NCBI RefSeq assembly: GCF_009749395.1
Contig: NZ_WBIR01000012.1
Coordinates: forward strand, 18,394 to 82,393
Direction of reading: 5' to 3'
Length of the DNA: 64,000 nt
From: Agromyces salentinus
GTDB taxonomy: Bacteria > Actinomycetota > Actinomycetes > Actinomycetales > Microbacteriaceae
Shown: piece after piece, positions 9,127 to 17,634 of the stretch
Layout: every line of letters starts with the position of its first letter
Numbering within the stretch: the stretch's first letter is position 1
Program-made: the position numbers and the translations under genes
Notes under the pieces: model-generated
The model's input: the letters and a program-made list of their open reading frames with translations, nothing else
Told to the model about the DNA's origin: nothing
Databases searched by the model: none

Positions 9127-9628
9127 CTTCCTCGTCCTTGCGGTCGAGCTCCTCGAGCACCGCGCGCAACTCGGAACGGATGAAGTCCTTCGAGGCGAGG
9201 TCCTTCACGGCCAGCCGCAGGGCGACGACCTCGCGGGCGAGGTACTCGGTGTCGGCCAGGTTGCGCTCGGCGCGCTGGCGGTCCTGCTCGATCTGCACCC
9301 GGTCGCGGTCGTCCTGCCGGTTCTGGGCGAGCAGGATGAGCGGAGCGGCATACGAGGCCTGCAGGCTGAGCACGAGCGTCAGCGCCGTGAATCCGATGGC
9401 GATCGAGTCGAAGCGCAGGTGCTCGGGCGCGAACGTGTTCCACGCCATCCAGGAGATCGCGAACACGGAGAGCCCCAGCAGGAAGCCGGGGGTGCCCATG
9501 GCTCGCGCGACCCATTCGGTGAAGCGTCCGAAGCGATCCTTGTCGCGTTCCCCTCGGCGGAAGCGGGGACGGCGGCTGCCCTTCGGCGTGTCGAAGCGCC
9601 GCTCGTCTGCCGTGTTAACGCGTGCCAT
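9098..9628 (-). CDS. DUF1003 membrane protein
   Basis: 176 residues. A basic N-terminus precedes two closely spaced transmembrane helices (about 47-62 and 75-95), with the family motif APEHLRFDSIAIGF between them, then an Arg/Asp-rich coiled-coil tail (NRQDDRDRVQIEQDRQRAER). Function is unknown. It overlaps the MgtE-like gene by 14 bases upstream and mrp by 29 bases downstream, so the three form one operon. The gene order is conserved among actinobacteria. Confidence 0.8.
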   Translation of the reverse strand: MARVNTADERRFDTPKGSRRPRFRRGERDKDRFGRFTEWVARAMGTPGFLLGLSVFAISWMAWNTFAPEHLRFDSIAIGFTALTLVLSLQASYAAPLILLAQNRQDDRDRVQIEQDRQRAERNLADTEYLAREVVALRLAVKDLASKDFIRSELRAVLEELDRKDEEDAANAAPRG

Positions 9629-10949
9629 CTCCGGCCCTCCTTCCGTTCGTCGGGATCGGGATGCTCCCCGTGGTCAGCTGTGCTCGGGCGGTCGCGCGTT
9701 TGCTCACCTCATCTTCGTCTTCTGGATGACTTCGCCAGTCATCGGGCAGGAGGTAGTCGAGCACGTCGTCGATGGTCACGACCCCGACGAGGCGGTGCCG
9801 TTCGTCGATGACGGGCACCGAGACGAGGTCGTAGCTGGCCAGGATGCGGCTCACCTCGGCCGCGGAGGTGTCGGCGCCGACCGGCTCGAGGCCCTGGTCG
9901 ATCAGAGTGCCGAGGCGCTCGTGCGGCGGGTAGCGCAGCATCCGCTGGAAGTGGACGACGCCGAGGAAGCGGCCCGTGGGCGCCTCGTAGGGCGGAAGGG
10001 TCACGCACACCGCGGCGCCGAGCGCCGGCGGCAGGTCGTGACGACGGATGAGCGCGAGGCCCTCTGCGACGGTCGCGTCGGCCGAGACGATGATCGGCTC
10101 GGTGGTCATGAGCCCGCCCGCGGTGTCGGGGCCGTAGCTCAGGAGCATGCGGACGTCTTCGGCCTCTTCCGGCTCCATGAGCTCGAGCAGGTGCTCGCCG
10201 CGCTCCTCGGGCAGCTGCGCGATGAGGTCGGCCGCATCGTCGGGCTGCATGTGGTCGAGCACGTCGGCGGCGCGGTCGTCGCCGAGCCCGCCGAGGATCT
10301 CGACCTGGTCGGCCTCGGGCATCTCCTCGAGCACGTCGGCGAGGCGATCGTCGGAGAGCTCCTCGGCGACCTCCTGCCGTCGGGCCACGGGCAGGTCGAG
10401 CAGGGTGTTCGCGAGGTCGGCCGGCTTCAGCTCGGAGTACGTGGCGATCAGCTGCTCGGCCGACTGCGCCTCGCCCGTGCGAGCGCTCTCGCGCACCTCG
10501 CGCCAGGTGACGTACGCCGACTGGCCCTTGGAGAAGGGCGATGCGCCCTTGGGCCGGCGCACGAAGAGCTGCTCGACCTCCCACTCGCCGGGCTCCTGCT
10601 CCTCGATCGAGACGTCCTCGATCGTGGCCTCGCCCGAGCCGTCGTTGAAGCGCACCTTGCGGCCGAGCATCTCGGCGATCACGCGCACCTCACCACCGCG
10701 CTGCTCGAACCGGCGAAGGTTGATGAGGCCGGTCGTGATGATCTGGCCGTTGCCGATCGAGGTCACCCGGCCGATCGAGAGGAACACGCGTCGTTTGCCG
10801 GGCACCTCCACGATGAGTCCCACCACCCGCGGCGGGTCGTTCTTTCGGTACACGACGAGGACGTCGCGCACCTTTCCGACCCGATCGCCGGCGGGGTCGA
10901 AGACGGCGCACCCGGCGAGTCGGGCGACGAAGACTCTCGTTGCGCTCAC
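9615..10949 (-). CDS. MgtE N-domain and CBS-domain protein without a membrane channel
   Basis: 444 residues. Order: PRC-barrel-like N-terminus (about 5-90), a second small barrel, the MgtE intracellular N domain with superhelical repeats (LADVLEEMPEADQVEILGGL, about 190-280), then two CBS motifs (about 285-420; the second reads SVPVIDERHRLVGVVTIDDVLDYL). The MgtE transmembrane pore is missing, so this is a soluble Mg/nucleotide sensor rather than a transporter. The partner is unknown. The GTG start is 6 bases from a TAAGTT -10 box. First gene of the mrp operon. Confidence 0.8.
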   Translation of the reverse strand: MSATRVFVARLAGCAVFDPAGDRVGKVRDVLVVYRKNDPPRVVGLIVEVPGKRRVFLSIGRVTSIGNGQIITTGLINLRRFEQRGGEVRVIAEMLGRKVRFNDGSGEATIEDVSIEEQEPGEWEVEQLFVRRPKGASPFSKGQSAYVTWREVRESARTGEAQSAEQLIATYSELKPADLANTLLDLPVARRQEVAEELSDDRLADVLEEMPEADQVEILGGLGDDRAADVLDHMQPDDAADLIAQLPEERGEHLLELMEPEEAEDVRMLLSYGPDTAGGLMTTEPIIVSADATVAEGLALIRRHDLPPALGAAVCVTLPPYEAPTGRFLGVVHFQRMLRYPPHERLGTLIDQGLEPVGADTSAAEVSRILASYDLVSVPVIDERHRLVGVVTIDDVLDYLLPDDWRSHPEDEDEVSKRATARAQLTTGSIPIPTNGRRAGDGTR

Positions 10950-10955
10950 GGTACA

Positions 10956-10961
10956 AACTTA
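10956..10961 (-). promoter_or_regulatory. -10 box of the MgtE-like/DUF1003/mrp operon
   Basis: TAAGTT on the minus strand, 6 bases before the GTG at 10949; leaderless spacing. Confidence 0.5.
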
Positions 10962-10981
10962 GCCCGTGGGAGGATGGAGGG

Positions 10982-11737
10982 GTGAGCAACCAATCGCCCT
11001 TCGGCGGACGCACGGCCCGCGCCTTCCCCACGCTGCCGCAGGGCGAGACCATCGCGAGCTTCGAGACCTACGCCGAGGCGCAGTCCGCGGTCGACGCCCT
11101 CGCCAAGGCCGAGTTCCCCGTGAAGGAACTCGCGATCGTCGGCACGGGGCTCACGAGCGTGGAGCGCATCACGGGCAAGCTCACCTGGGGGCGTGCGGCG
11201 GGCGCCGGGGCGCTCTCCGGCGCCTGGTTCGGCACGTTCCTCGGCCTCCTCTTCTTCATCTTCGCGCCGTCGCCCTCCTCGGTCGGCATCCTGCTCTCGG
11301 CGGTGCTCATCGGTGCGGGCTTCGGCATGATCTTCAGCGTCGTCTCGTACTCGGTCAACCGCCGCCGCCGCGACTTCACGTCGGTGGCGCAGGTGCTCGC
11401 GACCCGATACTCGATCGTCGCCGAGGCGGCGCACGTCGAGCGCGCCAGGCAGGTGCTGCACGTGACGGATGTCCCTGAGCCCGCGTTCCCCGCGCCCGAG
11501 GCCTCGCCACGCGCACGCGCGACTTCCGCGCCGAGCGCGGCGCCGTCGTCCCCGGCGCCCGCTGCCGCGGGGTCCGATACGCCGACGGCAGCCGATGCCG
11601 ATGCGGCCTCCGAGGGCGACGCGGCCGTCGATGACGGCGCTGCAGCGGGCGAGCAGCCGCAGGGGCTCACGTACGGCGAAGCACTCGACGCCGCCCGCCG
11701 CGCCGAGCGCGAGCGGCGGCAGTCCGGCGGCGCCTGA
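10982..11737 (+). CDS. General stress protein 17M-like membrane protein
   Basis: 251 residues. The N-terminal region (SFETYAEAQSAVDALAKAEFPVKELAIVGTGL) matches the general stress protein 17M (YflT-like) domain; two Gly-rich transmembrane helices follow (about 75-120), with a DUF1269-like pattern. The last 90 residues are Ala/Pro/Asp low complexity. The frame is open further upstream, but the GTG at 10982 follows GGAGG and fits the family. Role unknown beyond stress association in relatives. It is divergent from the MgtE-like gene. Confidence 0.7.
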   Translation: MSNQSPFGGRTARAFPTLPQGETIASFETYAEAQSAVDALAKAEFPVKELAIVGTGLTSVERITGKLTWGRAAGAGALSGAWFGTFLGLLFFIFAPSPSSVGILLSAVLIGAGFGMIFSVVSYSVNRRRRDFTSVAQVLATRYSIVAEAAHVERARQVLHVTDVPEPAFPAPEASPRARATSAPSAAPSSPAPAAAGSDTPTAADADAASEGDAAVDDGAAAGEQPQGLTYGEALDAARRAERERRQSGGA

Positions 11738-11790
11738 GCATCCGCCGCTCGACGCTGGGAGGATGCCGAGCAGGCCCACTCGGGTCCAGC

Positions 11791-11806
11791 TCGCGATATA
11801 TCGTGA
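11791..11806. promoter_or_regulatory. Palindromic operator candidate upstream of the PGPGW protein gene
   Basis: TCGCGATA followed by TATCGTGA is an inverted repeat with one mismatched pair; its core CGATATATCG is perfect. It ends 4 bases before the ATG at 11811 and is AT-rich against a 70% GC background. The form resembles PadR-family operators; the regulator is not in the window. Confidence 0.4.
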
Positions 11807-11810
11807 ATCC

Positions 11811-12152
11811 ATGGTGACCGAGCGCGAACTGTCCGACGACATCGTCGAGGCCGAACGGCCCGACCGCCCGATCCGACGCCTGCTCCGCGGCATCCGTCGG
11901 CGCATCCACGAGCGACCGGCGCTGCGCCGCGCCTATCGGGTGCTCGTGGGCGTGCTCGGCGGAACCATCGCGGTCGGCGGCCTGGCCCTCGTGCCCCTGC
12001 CTGGACCGGGGTGGCTGGTGGTCTTCCTCGGACTCGCGATCCTGGGCACCGAGTTCGCCTGGGCCGCACGCGTCGCGGGCTGGCTGAAGCGCATGCTCGC
12101 CCGCTTCTGGGCGTGGTGGCAGGCGCGCCGCGCCGCCAGGGCGGCGTCCTGA
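11811..12152 (+). CDS. TIGR02611-type small membrane protein (PGPGW motif)
   Basis: 113 residues. A basic N-terminal part (RRLLRGIRRRIHERPALRR) is followed by two hydrophobic helices joined by the signature LVPLPGPGWLVVFLGLAILGTEFAWA and a basic amphipathic tail (WARARRAAR-like). This is the actinobacterial PGPGW/TIGR02611 family of unknown function. ATG 11811 is chosen because the conserved part starts soon after and a palindromic operator abuts it. It converges on pepP across 28 bases. Confidence 0.75.
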   Translation: MVTERELSDDIVEAERPDRPIRRLLRGIRRRIHERPALRRAYRVLVGVLGGTIAVGGLALVPLPGPGWLVVFLGLAILGTEFAWAARVAGWLKRMLARFWAWWQARRAARAAS

Positions 12153-12180
12153 CCGAGCCTCGGCCAGGACGCCGCACGAC

Positions 12181-13746
12181 CTAGCCGGCCGCGCCCTGGA
12201 CCCAGGCCTCGACCTCCGCGACGGTGCGCGGGATGCCGATCGAGAGGTTCTCCGCACCCTCGGCGGTGACGACGATGTCGTCCTCGATGCGCACGCCGAT
12301 GCCCCGGAACTCGGCCGGCACGGTGAGGTCGTCGGCCTGGAAGTAGAGGCCGGGCTCGATCGTGAAGACCATGCCCTCCTGCAGCTCGCCGTCCATGTAC
12401 ATCTCGCGACGCGCCTGCGCGCAGTCGTGCACGTCGAGCCCGAGGTGGTGGCTCGTGCCGTGCACCATGTAGCGGCGGTGGAACTGGTTCTCGGGTTGCA
12501 GGGACTCCTCGGCCGAGACCGGGAGGAAGCCCCACGCGGCGGTCTTGCGGGCGATCACGGCCATGGCGGCGGCGTGCACCTCGCGGAAGATCGCGCCCGG
12601 GCGCACGACGGCGAATGCGGCATCCGCGGCCTCGAGCACGGCTTCGTAGACCTGGCGCTGCACGTCGGAGAAGGTGCCGTTCACCGGGAAGGTGCGCGTG
12701 ATGTCGGCCGTGTAGTAGCTGTCCATCTCGACGCCGGCGTCGAGCAGCACGAGGTCGCCGGGCACGACGGGGCCGTCGTTGCGGGTCCAGTGCAGGATGG
12801 TCGCGTGCGGACCCGCCGCGGCGATGGAGCCATAGCCCACGTCGTTGCCGTCGAGGCGGGCGCGCGTGGCGAAGACGCCCTCGATGACGCGTTCGCCGCG
12901 CACCTCCGAGGTGATGCGGGGGAGCTCCTGGAACACCTCGGTGAAGCCGCGCTTCGTCGCGTCGACGGCGGCGCGCATCTCGCCGAGCTCGAACTCGTCC
13001 TTCACGAGGCGGAGCTCGGAGAGCACGCGGGCCAGCTCGGCGTCGGGCGCGTGCTCGCCGCCGACCTCGAGCGAGAACGGCGCGTCGGACGCGTTGGTCG
13101 ACAGGGCCTCCTCGGCGGCGAAGCGGATGCGGGCGTGGTCGACGCGCTCCGTGATCGCGGCGTCGGCCTCGCGCAGGACGACGGTCGCGGTGTCGACCGC
13201 GTCGATCACGCGGTCGAACTCGTCGAGGCCGCGAGTGTCGATCGCGAGGTCGGCGGACACGTGCGCGAGCGAGGGTCGCGGACCGATCCAGAACTCGCCG
13301 ATCGCCGGGTTGGCGTAGAACTCCTCGGAATCCCGGCCGGCGCGCTCGCGGAAGTACACCGTCGCGATGTGGCCCTCGCCGCCTTCGGGCTCGAACACCA
13401 GCACGGCACCCGGCTCCGAGTCTGAGCCCCAACCGGTCAGGTGGGCGAACGCGGTGTGCGCGCGGAAGGGATAGTCGGTGTCGTTGGCGCGCTGCTTCAT
13501 GTCGCCGGCGGGGATCACGAGCCGGACGCCGGGGAAGGCCGCCGACACGGCGCTGCGGCGACGTGCCGCGAAGGCCGCCTGCGCGCGCGCGGCCGGGAGG
13601 GTCTCGTCGCGGGCGGCCCAGCCGCTGCTGATGAAGTCCTTGAATCCCTCGGAGCCGGGTGTGGTCGAACGGTTCGCGTCGCGGCCCGTCTCGTCGGCGG
13701 TCGCCGCTGCCGGGGTCTCGGTCGTTGAGGTGTCGCTGGAGTCCAT
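12181..13746 (-). CDS. pepP: Xaa-Pro aminopeptidase (M24B)
   Basis: 521 residues: an N-terminal creatinase-like domain (about 40-230) and the pita-bread catalytic domain. Metal ligands visible: Asp in LLDAGVEMDSYY, Asp in TADITRTFP, His in HGTSHHLGLDVHD, Glu in FTIEPGLYF and Glu in GVRIEDD. It cleaves N-terminal residues preceding proline with a dinuclear Mn site in the cytosol. ATG 13746 is chosen over the upstream in-frame start because a GAGAAT box lies 6 bases before it. The N-terminal 35 residues are Ser/Thr-rich and probably disordered. Confidence 0.9.
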   Translation of the reverse strand: MDSSDTSTTETPAAATADETGRDANRSTTPGSEGFKDFISSGWAARDETLPAARAQAAFAARRRSAVSAAFPGVRLVIPAGDMKQRANDTDYPFRAHTAFAHLTGWGSDSEPGAVLVFEPEGGEGHIATVYFRERAGRDSEEFYANPAIGEFWIGPRPSLAHVSADLAIDTRGLDEFDRVIDAVDTATVVLREADAAITERVDHARIRFAAEEALSTNASDAPFSLEVGGEHAPDAELARVLSELRLVKDEFELGEMRAAVDATKRGFTEVFQELPRITSEVRGERVIEGVFATRARLDGNDVGYGSIAAAGPHATILHWTRNDGPVVPGDLVLLDAGVEMDSYYTADITRTFPVNGTFSDVQRQVYEAVLEAADAAFAVVRPGAIFREVHAAAMAVIARKTAAWGFLPVSAEESLQPENQFHRRYMVHGTSHHLGLDVHDCAQARREMYMDGELQEGMVFTIEPGLYFQADDLTVPAEFRGIGVRIEDDIVVTAEGAENLSIGIPRTVAEVEAWVQGAAG

Positions 13747-13834
13747 GGCTCCATTCTCGCACCGCGGCACGCAAGACCGAACTGCGCCGGGACGCCCGGG
13801 CGGCTCGGCCAGGGACGCGGAGTCCGCGCCCGGG

Positions 13835-14860
13835 TCAGGCGGCCGGCGAGAGGGTCGAGACGACCGGGCGATGGTCGCTTCCGGCGGCGTCCATCTCGCC
13901 GATCACGCGGAACGCGTCGACGTTCCAGCCGGGCGTCGCCATCACGTGGTCGATGGGGCTGCCGAGCACCTCCGGCAGGTCGGTCGGCCAGGTGCCGAGC
14001 CCGCCCGAACCTGCCTCGACCGCGGCATCCCGGCAGTTGCCGAGATCGCCGCCGTTCGTGCCGCGACCCGAGAAGTGGTCGACCGTGGCGTTGAAGTCGC
14101 CGGCCATGATCACGTTCTCGCCCGAGCACTGCTCGGCGAGCCAGTCGAGGTCGCTGCGCCAGTTGCGCAGCTCCCAGCGGATCGGGGCCACCGCGTGCAC
14201 CGCGACGATGCGTGGACCCGTGCCGGAGACGGGATCGGCCACGACGGAGGGCAGCGTGTTCGTGTTTCCGGGCGGACCGGGGACCTCGGGCGAGGTGACC
14301 GTGTAGTCGCCGAGGTCGGGCGAGATTAGGATCGTCGTCGACCGCGCCTTCGCCACGTCGTCGTAGGCCGCCGTGTGCACCCACATCGGGCTGCCTCCCT
14401 CGCGCATCGCGATGGCGATCTCCTCGCCGAGCGGCTCGGTCGTCTCCGGCAGCACGACGACGTCGGCCCCCTCCTCGATGGCGAGACCCGCGATCGTCGC
14501 GGCATCCGGAACCTCGCCGAGCGTGTTCCAGGACAGCACCGTCAGCGATCCGGATGCCGCGTCGGCGGCGGCATCCGAGGACCCGAAGCCCCTCGCGGTG
14601 AGCACGGCCGCGTTGCCGACGGCGAAGAGCGCCATGATCGTCGCGAGGGCGAAGGCGACGAGCCGGAGCGGGCGCGCGAAGGCGGCCAGCAGCACGAGCA
14701 CCGCCACCACGACCCCGGCGACGGCCGCGACGCCGCGCAGGGCGACGACGTGGGCGAACACCCATTGGTTCTGCAGGCCGACGGCCTGGGGCCAGAGCAT
14801 GAGGGCGGCGAGGATCGCCGCGGCGACGACGAGGGTCCAGCCGAGGATGCGGGGGAGCAT
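13835..14860 (-). CDS. Membrane-anchored endonuclease/exonuclease/phosphatase-family protein
   Basis: 341 residues. Three transmembrane helices fill residues 5-95; an EEP domain follows, facing outward. Catalytic signatures: LSWNTLG, VLPETTE (metal-binding Glu), MAGDFNAT (Asp/Asn) and terminal SDHRPV (His). The fold covers phosphodiesterases and phosphatases; the extracytoplasmic location argues for a nucleic acid, lipid or sugar-phosphate substrate outside the cell. The start is preceded at 6 bases by a -10 box, back to back with the PHP gene promoter. Confidence 0.8.
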   Translation of the reverse strand: MLPRILGWTLVVAAAILAALMLWPQAVGLQNQWVFAHVVALRGVAAVAGVVVAVLVLLAAFARPLRLVAFALATIMALFAVGNAAVLTARGFGSSDAAADAASGSLTVLSWNTLGEVPDAATIAGLAIEEGADVVVLPETTEPLGEEIAIAMREGGSPMWVHTAAYDDVAKARSTTILISPDLGDYTVTSPEVPGPPGNTNTLPSVVADPVSGTGPRIVAVHAVAPIRWELRNWRSDLDWLAEQCSGENVIMAGDFNATVDHFSGRGTNGGDLGNCRDAAVEAGSGGLGTWPTDLPEVLGSPIDHVMATPGWNVDAFRVIGEMDAAGSDHRPVVSTLSPAA

Positions 14861-14866
14861 CCCCCC

Positions 14867-14872
14867 AAGCTA
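14867..14872 (-). promoter_or_regulatory. -10 box of the EEP protein gene
   Basis: TAGCTT on the minus strand, 6 bases before the ATG at 14860; the spacer is GGGGGG. Confidence 0.5.
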
Positions 14873-14968
14873 GGGGACGAGCCTGTGGCGGGGCCGCATG
14901 CCGGCGGCGAACCCGCCTGCGGTGCACCCGAAGCGCGGTGTCGTGCATCGCCGCGGGTTGCCGCGCCC

Positions 14969-14974
14969 TAGCAT
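14969..14974 (+). promoter_or_regulatory. -10 box of the PHP phosphoesterase gene
   Basis: TAGCAT ends 6 bases before the ATG at 14981. The same hexamer at the same distance precedes two further genes (60783 and 61287). Confidence 0.5.
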
Positions 14975-14980
14975 GGAGGG

Positions 14981-15853
14981 ATGGCTTCGTCGACGGCACC
15001 CGCGATCGGTGAGGCCGACCTGCACGTGCACTCGACGGTGTCCGACGGCACCGGAAGCCCGGCGCACCTGCTCGTCGAAGCCGCCGAGGCGGGCCTGTCG
15101 GCGATCGCGCTGACCGACCACGACTCGACCGCCGGCTGGGCCGAGGCCGCCGTGGCTGTGCCCGAGACCGGGGTCGCGCTCATCCCCGGCATGGAGCTCT
15201 CCACGCGCGAGCAGTACACGAGCGTGCACGTGCTGGCCTACCTCATCGACCCGTTCGACGAGGAACTGCTCGCCGAGACCACCCGCATCCGCGAGTCGCG
15301 GCTGACCCGCGCCGAGCAGATCGTGCAGCGCATCGCCCGCGACTACCCCCTCACCTGGGACGACGTGCTCGCCCAGACGGCCGAGGGGGCGACGGTGGGC
15401 AGGCCGCACATCGCCGACGCGCTCGTCGCCCGCGGCCACGTGTCGACCCGTTCCGCGGCGTTCGCCGGGATCCTGCACCCGCGCCACGGGTACGCGCGCC
15501 CGCACTACGCGCCCGATCCGCTGACGGGCGTGCGGCTCATCCGCGCGGCCGGCGGAGTGCCGGTGCTCGCCCACCCCGGCGCGCGCGGAGCCGAGCACGT
15601 CGTGCCGCGCGAGCGGCTGCGCCAACTCGTCGACGCCGGGCTCTTCGGACTCGAGATCGACCACCCCGAGAACGATCCCGGCTCCAAGCCGCGCCTGCAT
15701 GCCCTCGCTCGGGAGTTCGGGCTCGCCGTCACCGGTTCCAGCGACTACCACGGAACGGGCAAGCCCAATCGGCTCGGCCAGGAGCGCACCCCGGCCGACA
15801 TCGTGGCGCGCATCGTCGGCGAGGCGACCGGCTTCGAGCCCGTCCTGCCCTGA
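14981..15853 (+). CDS. PHP-domain phosphoesterase (3',5'-nucleotide bisphosphatase type)
   Basis: 290 residues. Metal-binding motifs of the PHP fold: ADLHVHSTVSDGT (HxH), LTDHDST, GMELST, GRPHIADAL, LAHPGARG and SSDYHGTG. The arrangement matches the YciV/RNase AM-like group that removes phosphate from nucleoside 3',5'-bisphosphates or degrades short RNA. Cytosolic, trinuclear metal centre expected. It ends at a strong bidirectional hairpin shared with the DEAD helicase gene. Confidence 0.85.
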   Translation: MASSTAPAIGEADLHVHSTVSDGTGSPAHLLVEAAEAGLSAIALTDHDSTAGWAEAAVAVPETGVALIPGMELSTREQYTSVHVLAYLIDPFDEELLAETTRIRESRLTRAEQIVQRIARDYPLTWDDVLAQTAEGATVGRPHIADALVARGHVSTRSAAFAGILHPRHGYARPHYAPDPLTGVRLIRAAGGVPVLAHPGARGAEHVVPRERLRQLVDAGLFGLEIDHPENDPGSKPRLHALAREFGLAVTGSSDYHGTGKPNRLGQERTPADIVARIVGEATGFEPVLP

Positions 15854-15912
15854 CCTTCCGGTCGCACGTGACCGGCCCCGGCGGGCGTCTCGGACGCTCA
15901 TCGCCCCAGGAC

Positions 15913-15949
15913 GACGAAGAGCGGATGCCGCGTGGCATCCGCTCTCGTC
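15913..15949. terminator. Bidirectional terminator between PHP and DEAD-helicase genes
   Basis: A 12-bp perfect stem (AGAGCGGATGCC with GGCATCCGCTCT) has a 4-base GCGT loop, extended by four more pairs around a bulged A. It sits midway between two convergent stops. The stem itself carries both orientations of the over-represented heptamer CGGATGC. Confidence 0.8.
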
Positions 15950-15960
15950 TCGTGCTCCGG

Positions 15961-17502
15961 TCAGACCTGGGGCGCCGCGCTTCCCGCCGAGCCGGCGGGC
16001 CGGGGGCCGCGACGACGACGGCGACGACGGGGCGCGTCGTTGCCGTCGTGGTGCTCGCTGCCACCGCCGTCATGCGTGCCCGTGCCGGGCTCCCGCGTCG
16101 CGGTCGTCGCGGTGTCACCGGCGGACTGGGCGGATGCGGCGGACTCGACGGAGGTCGAGCTGGACGCGGCGGGCGTCGAGGCCTCGCCCTCGCTGCGACC
16201 GCCGCGCGTGCGCTGGCGTGATCGCGAGCTGCGCGGTGCGCGGGCCGACTCGCCCTCGCCACGAGCCTCGCTGCGGCCGGCGGTGCTCGACCGGCTCGGC
16301 GCGGCGGCCGGAGCGGCGGGCTTCAGGCGGCCCTTGGTGCCGGCGGGGATGTCGAGGTCCGTGAACAGGTGCGGGCTCGACGAGTAGGTCTCGACCGGCT
16401 CGGGCTGCCCGAACTCGAGCGCGCGGTTGATGAGGGCCCACTTGTGCAGGTCGTCCCAGTCGACGAAGGTGACCGCGATGCCGGTCTTGCCCGCGCGGCC
16501 GGTGCGGCCGGCACGGTGCAGGTACGCCTTGTCGTCGTCGGGGATGGTGTGGTTGATCACGTGGGTGACGTCGTCGACGTCGATGCCGCGAGCCGCGACA
16601 TCCGTGGCGATGAGGATGTCCTTCTTGCCGGCCTTGAACGCGGCCATCGCGCGCTCGCGCTGGTCCTGGTTCAGGTCGCCGTGCACCGCCGCCGCGTTGA
16701 AGCCGCGATCGTTGAGCTCCTCGACGAGCTTTGCGGCGGCACGCTTGGTGCGCGTGAAGATGACCGTCTTGCCCCGGCCCTCGGCCTGCAGGATCCGCGA
16801 GATGACCTCGTCCTTGTCGAGCGAGTGCGCGCGGTAGACGAGGTGCTTGATGTTCGCCTGCGTGAGGCCCTCGTCGGGGTCGGTCGCTCGGATGTGGATG
16901 GGCTTGGACATGAACCGGCGTGCGAGCGCGACGATCGGACCCGGCATGGTCGCCGAGAAGAGCATCGTGTGGCGGTTGGCCGGGGTCTGCGCGAAGAGCT
17001 TCTCGATGTCGGCGAGGAAGCCGAGGTCGAGCATCTTGTCGGCCTCGTCGAGCACCATCTCCTGCACGTTCTTCAACGAGAGCAGCCGCTGCGAGGCCAG
17101 GTCGAGGAGACGACCGGGGGTGCCCACGACGATCTGCGCGCCGGCCTTGATCTGCTCGATCTGGCCCTCGTACGCCTTGCCGCCGTAGATCGAGACGACC
17201 TTGGTGGGGCGGTTCGAGGTCGCGAGTTCGAGGTCCTCGGTGACCTGCACGCACAGCTCGCGCGTCGGCACGACGACGAGCACCTTGACGCCGGGCTCGG
17301 GGTCGTCGCCGATGCGCTGGATGATCGGGAGCCCGAAGCCGAAGGTCTTGCCGGTGCCGGTCTTCGCCTGGCCGATGATGTCCTGCCCGGACAGGGCGAG
17401 GGGGATCGTCTGCTCCTGGATGGGGAAGGCATCGAAGATGCCCTTGGTTGCGAGCGCGTCGACGATGTCGGACGCGACGCCGAGTTCTGCGAAAGTAGTC
17501 AA
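15961..17502 (-). CDS. DEAD-box RNA helicase (RhlE-like)
   Basis: 513 residues from a TTG start. Motifs in order: Q motif (FPIQEQTIPLAL), I AKTGTGKT, Ia PTREL, GG, TPGR, II DEAD, III SAT, V DVAARGIDVD, VI HRAGRTGRAG. A 130-residue C-terminal tail is Ser/Arg-rich and ends in a run of Arg (RRRRRRRGPRP), likely an RNA-binding extension. ATP-dependent RNA unwinding in ribosome assembly or mRNA decay is expected. The frame stays open far upstream, but TTG 17502 gives the family N-terminus (TTFAELGVASDIV) and a weak AGG lies upstream. Confidence 0.9.
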   Translation of the reverse strand: MTTFAELGVASDIVDALATKGIFDAFPIQEQTIPLALSGQDIIGQAKTGTGKTFGFGLPIIQRIGDDPEPGVKVLVVVPTRELCVQVTEDLELATSNRPTKVVSIYGGKAYEGQIEQIKAGAQIVVGTPGRLLDLASQRLLSLKNVQEMVLDEADKMLDLGFLADIEKLFAQTPANRHTMLFSATMPGPIVALARRFMSKPIHIRATDPDEGLTQANIKHLVYRAHSLDKDEVISRILQAEGRGKTVIFTRTKRAAAKLVEELNDRGFNAAAVHGDLNQDQRERAMAAFKAGKKDILIATDVAARGIDVDDVTHVINHTIPDDDKAYLHRAGRTGRAGKTGIAVTFVDWDDLHKWALINRALEFGQPEPVETYSSSPHLFTDLDIPAGTKGRLKPAAPAAAPSRSSTAGRSEARGEGESARAPRSSRSRQRTRGGRSEGEASTPAASSSTSVESAASAQSAGDTATTATREPGTGTHDGGGSEHHDGNDAPRRRRRRRGPRPAGSAGSAAPQV

Positions 17503-17622
17503 GAATCTGCCTGTCGGTATAGCGGTAGTGATGCGCCCTGCTTCTCCTCGAGGCGCAACGGCTGCGGGTCCGATGCCCGCATGCGAGGCCCAGCTTATCC
17601 GAGAGTGGCTGAACGCCTCGGA

Positions 17623-17628
17623 TAGGCT
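17623..17628 (+). promoter_or_regulatory. -10 box of the ferritin-like gene
   Basis: TAGGCT, 6 bases before the GTG at 17635. This decides among three nearby GTG candidates. Confidence 0.5.
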
Positions 17629-17634
17629 GTGTGC

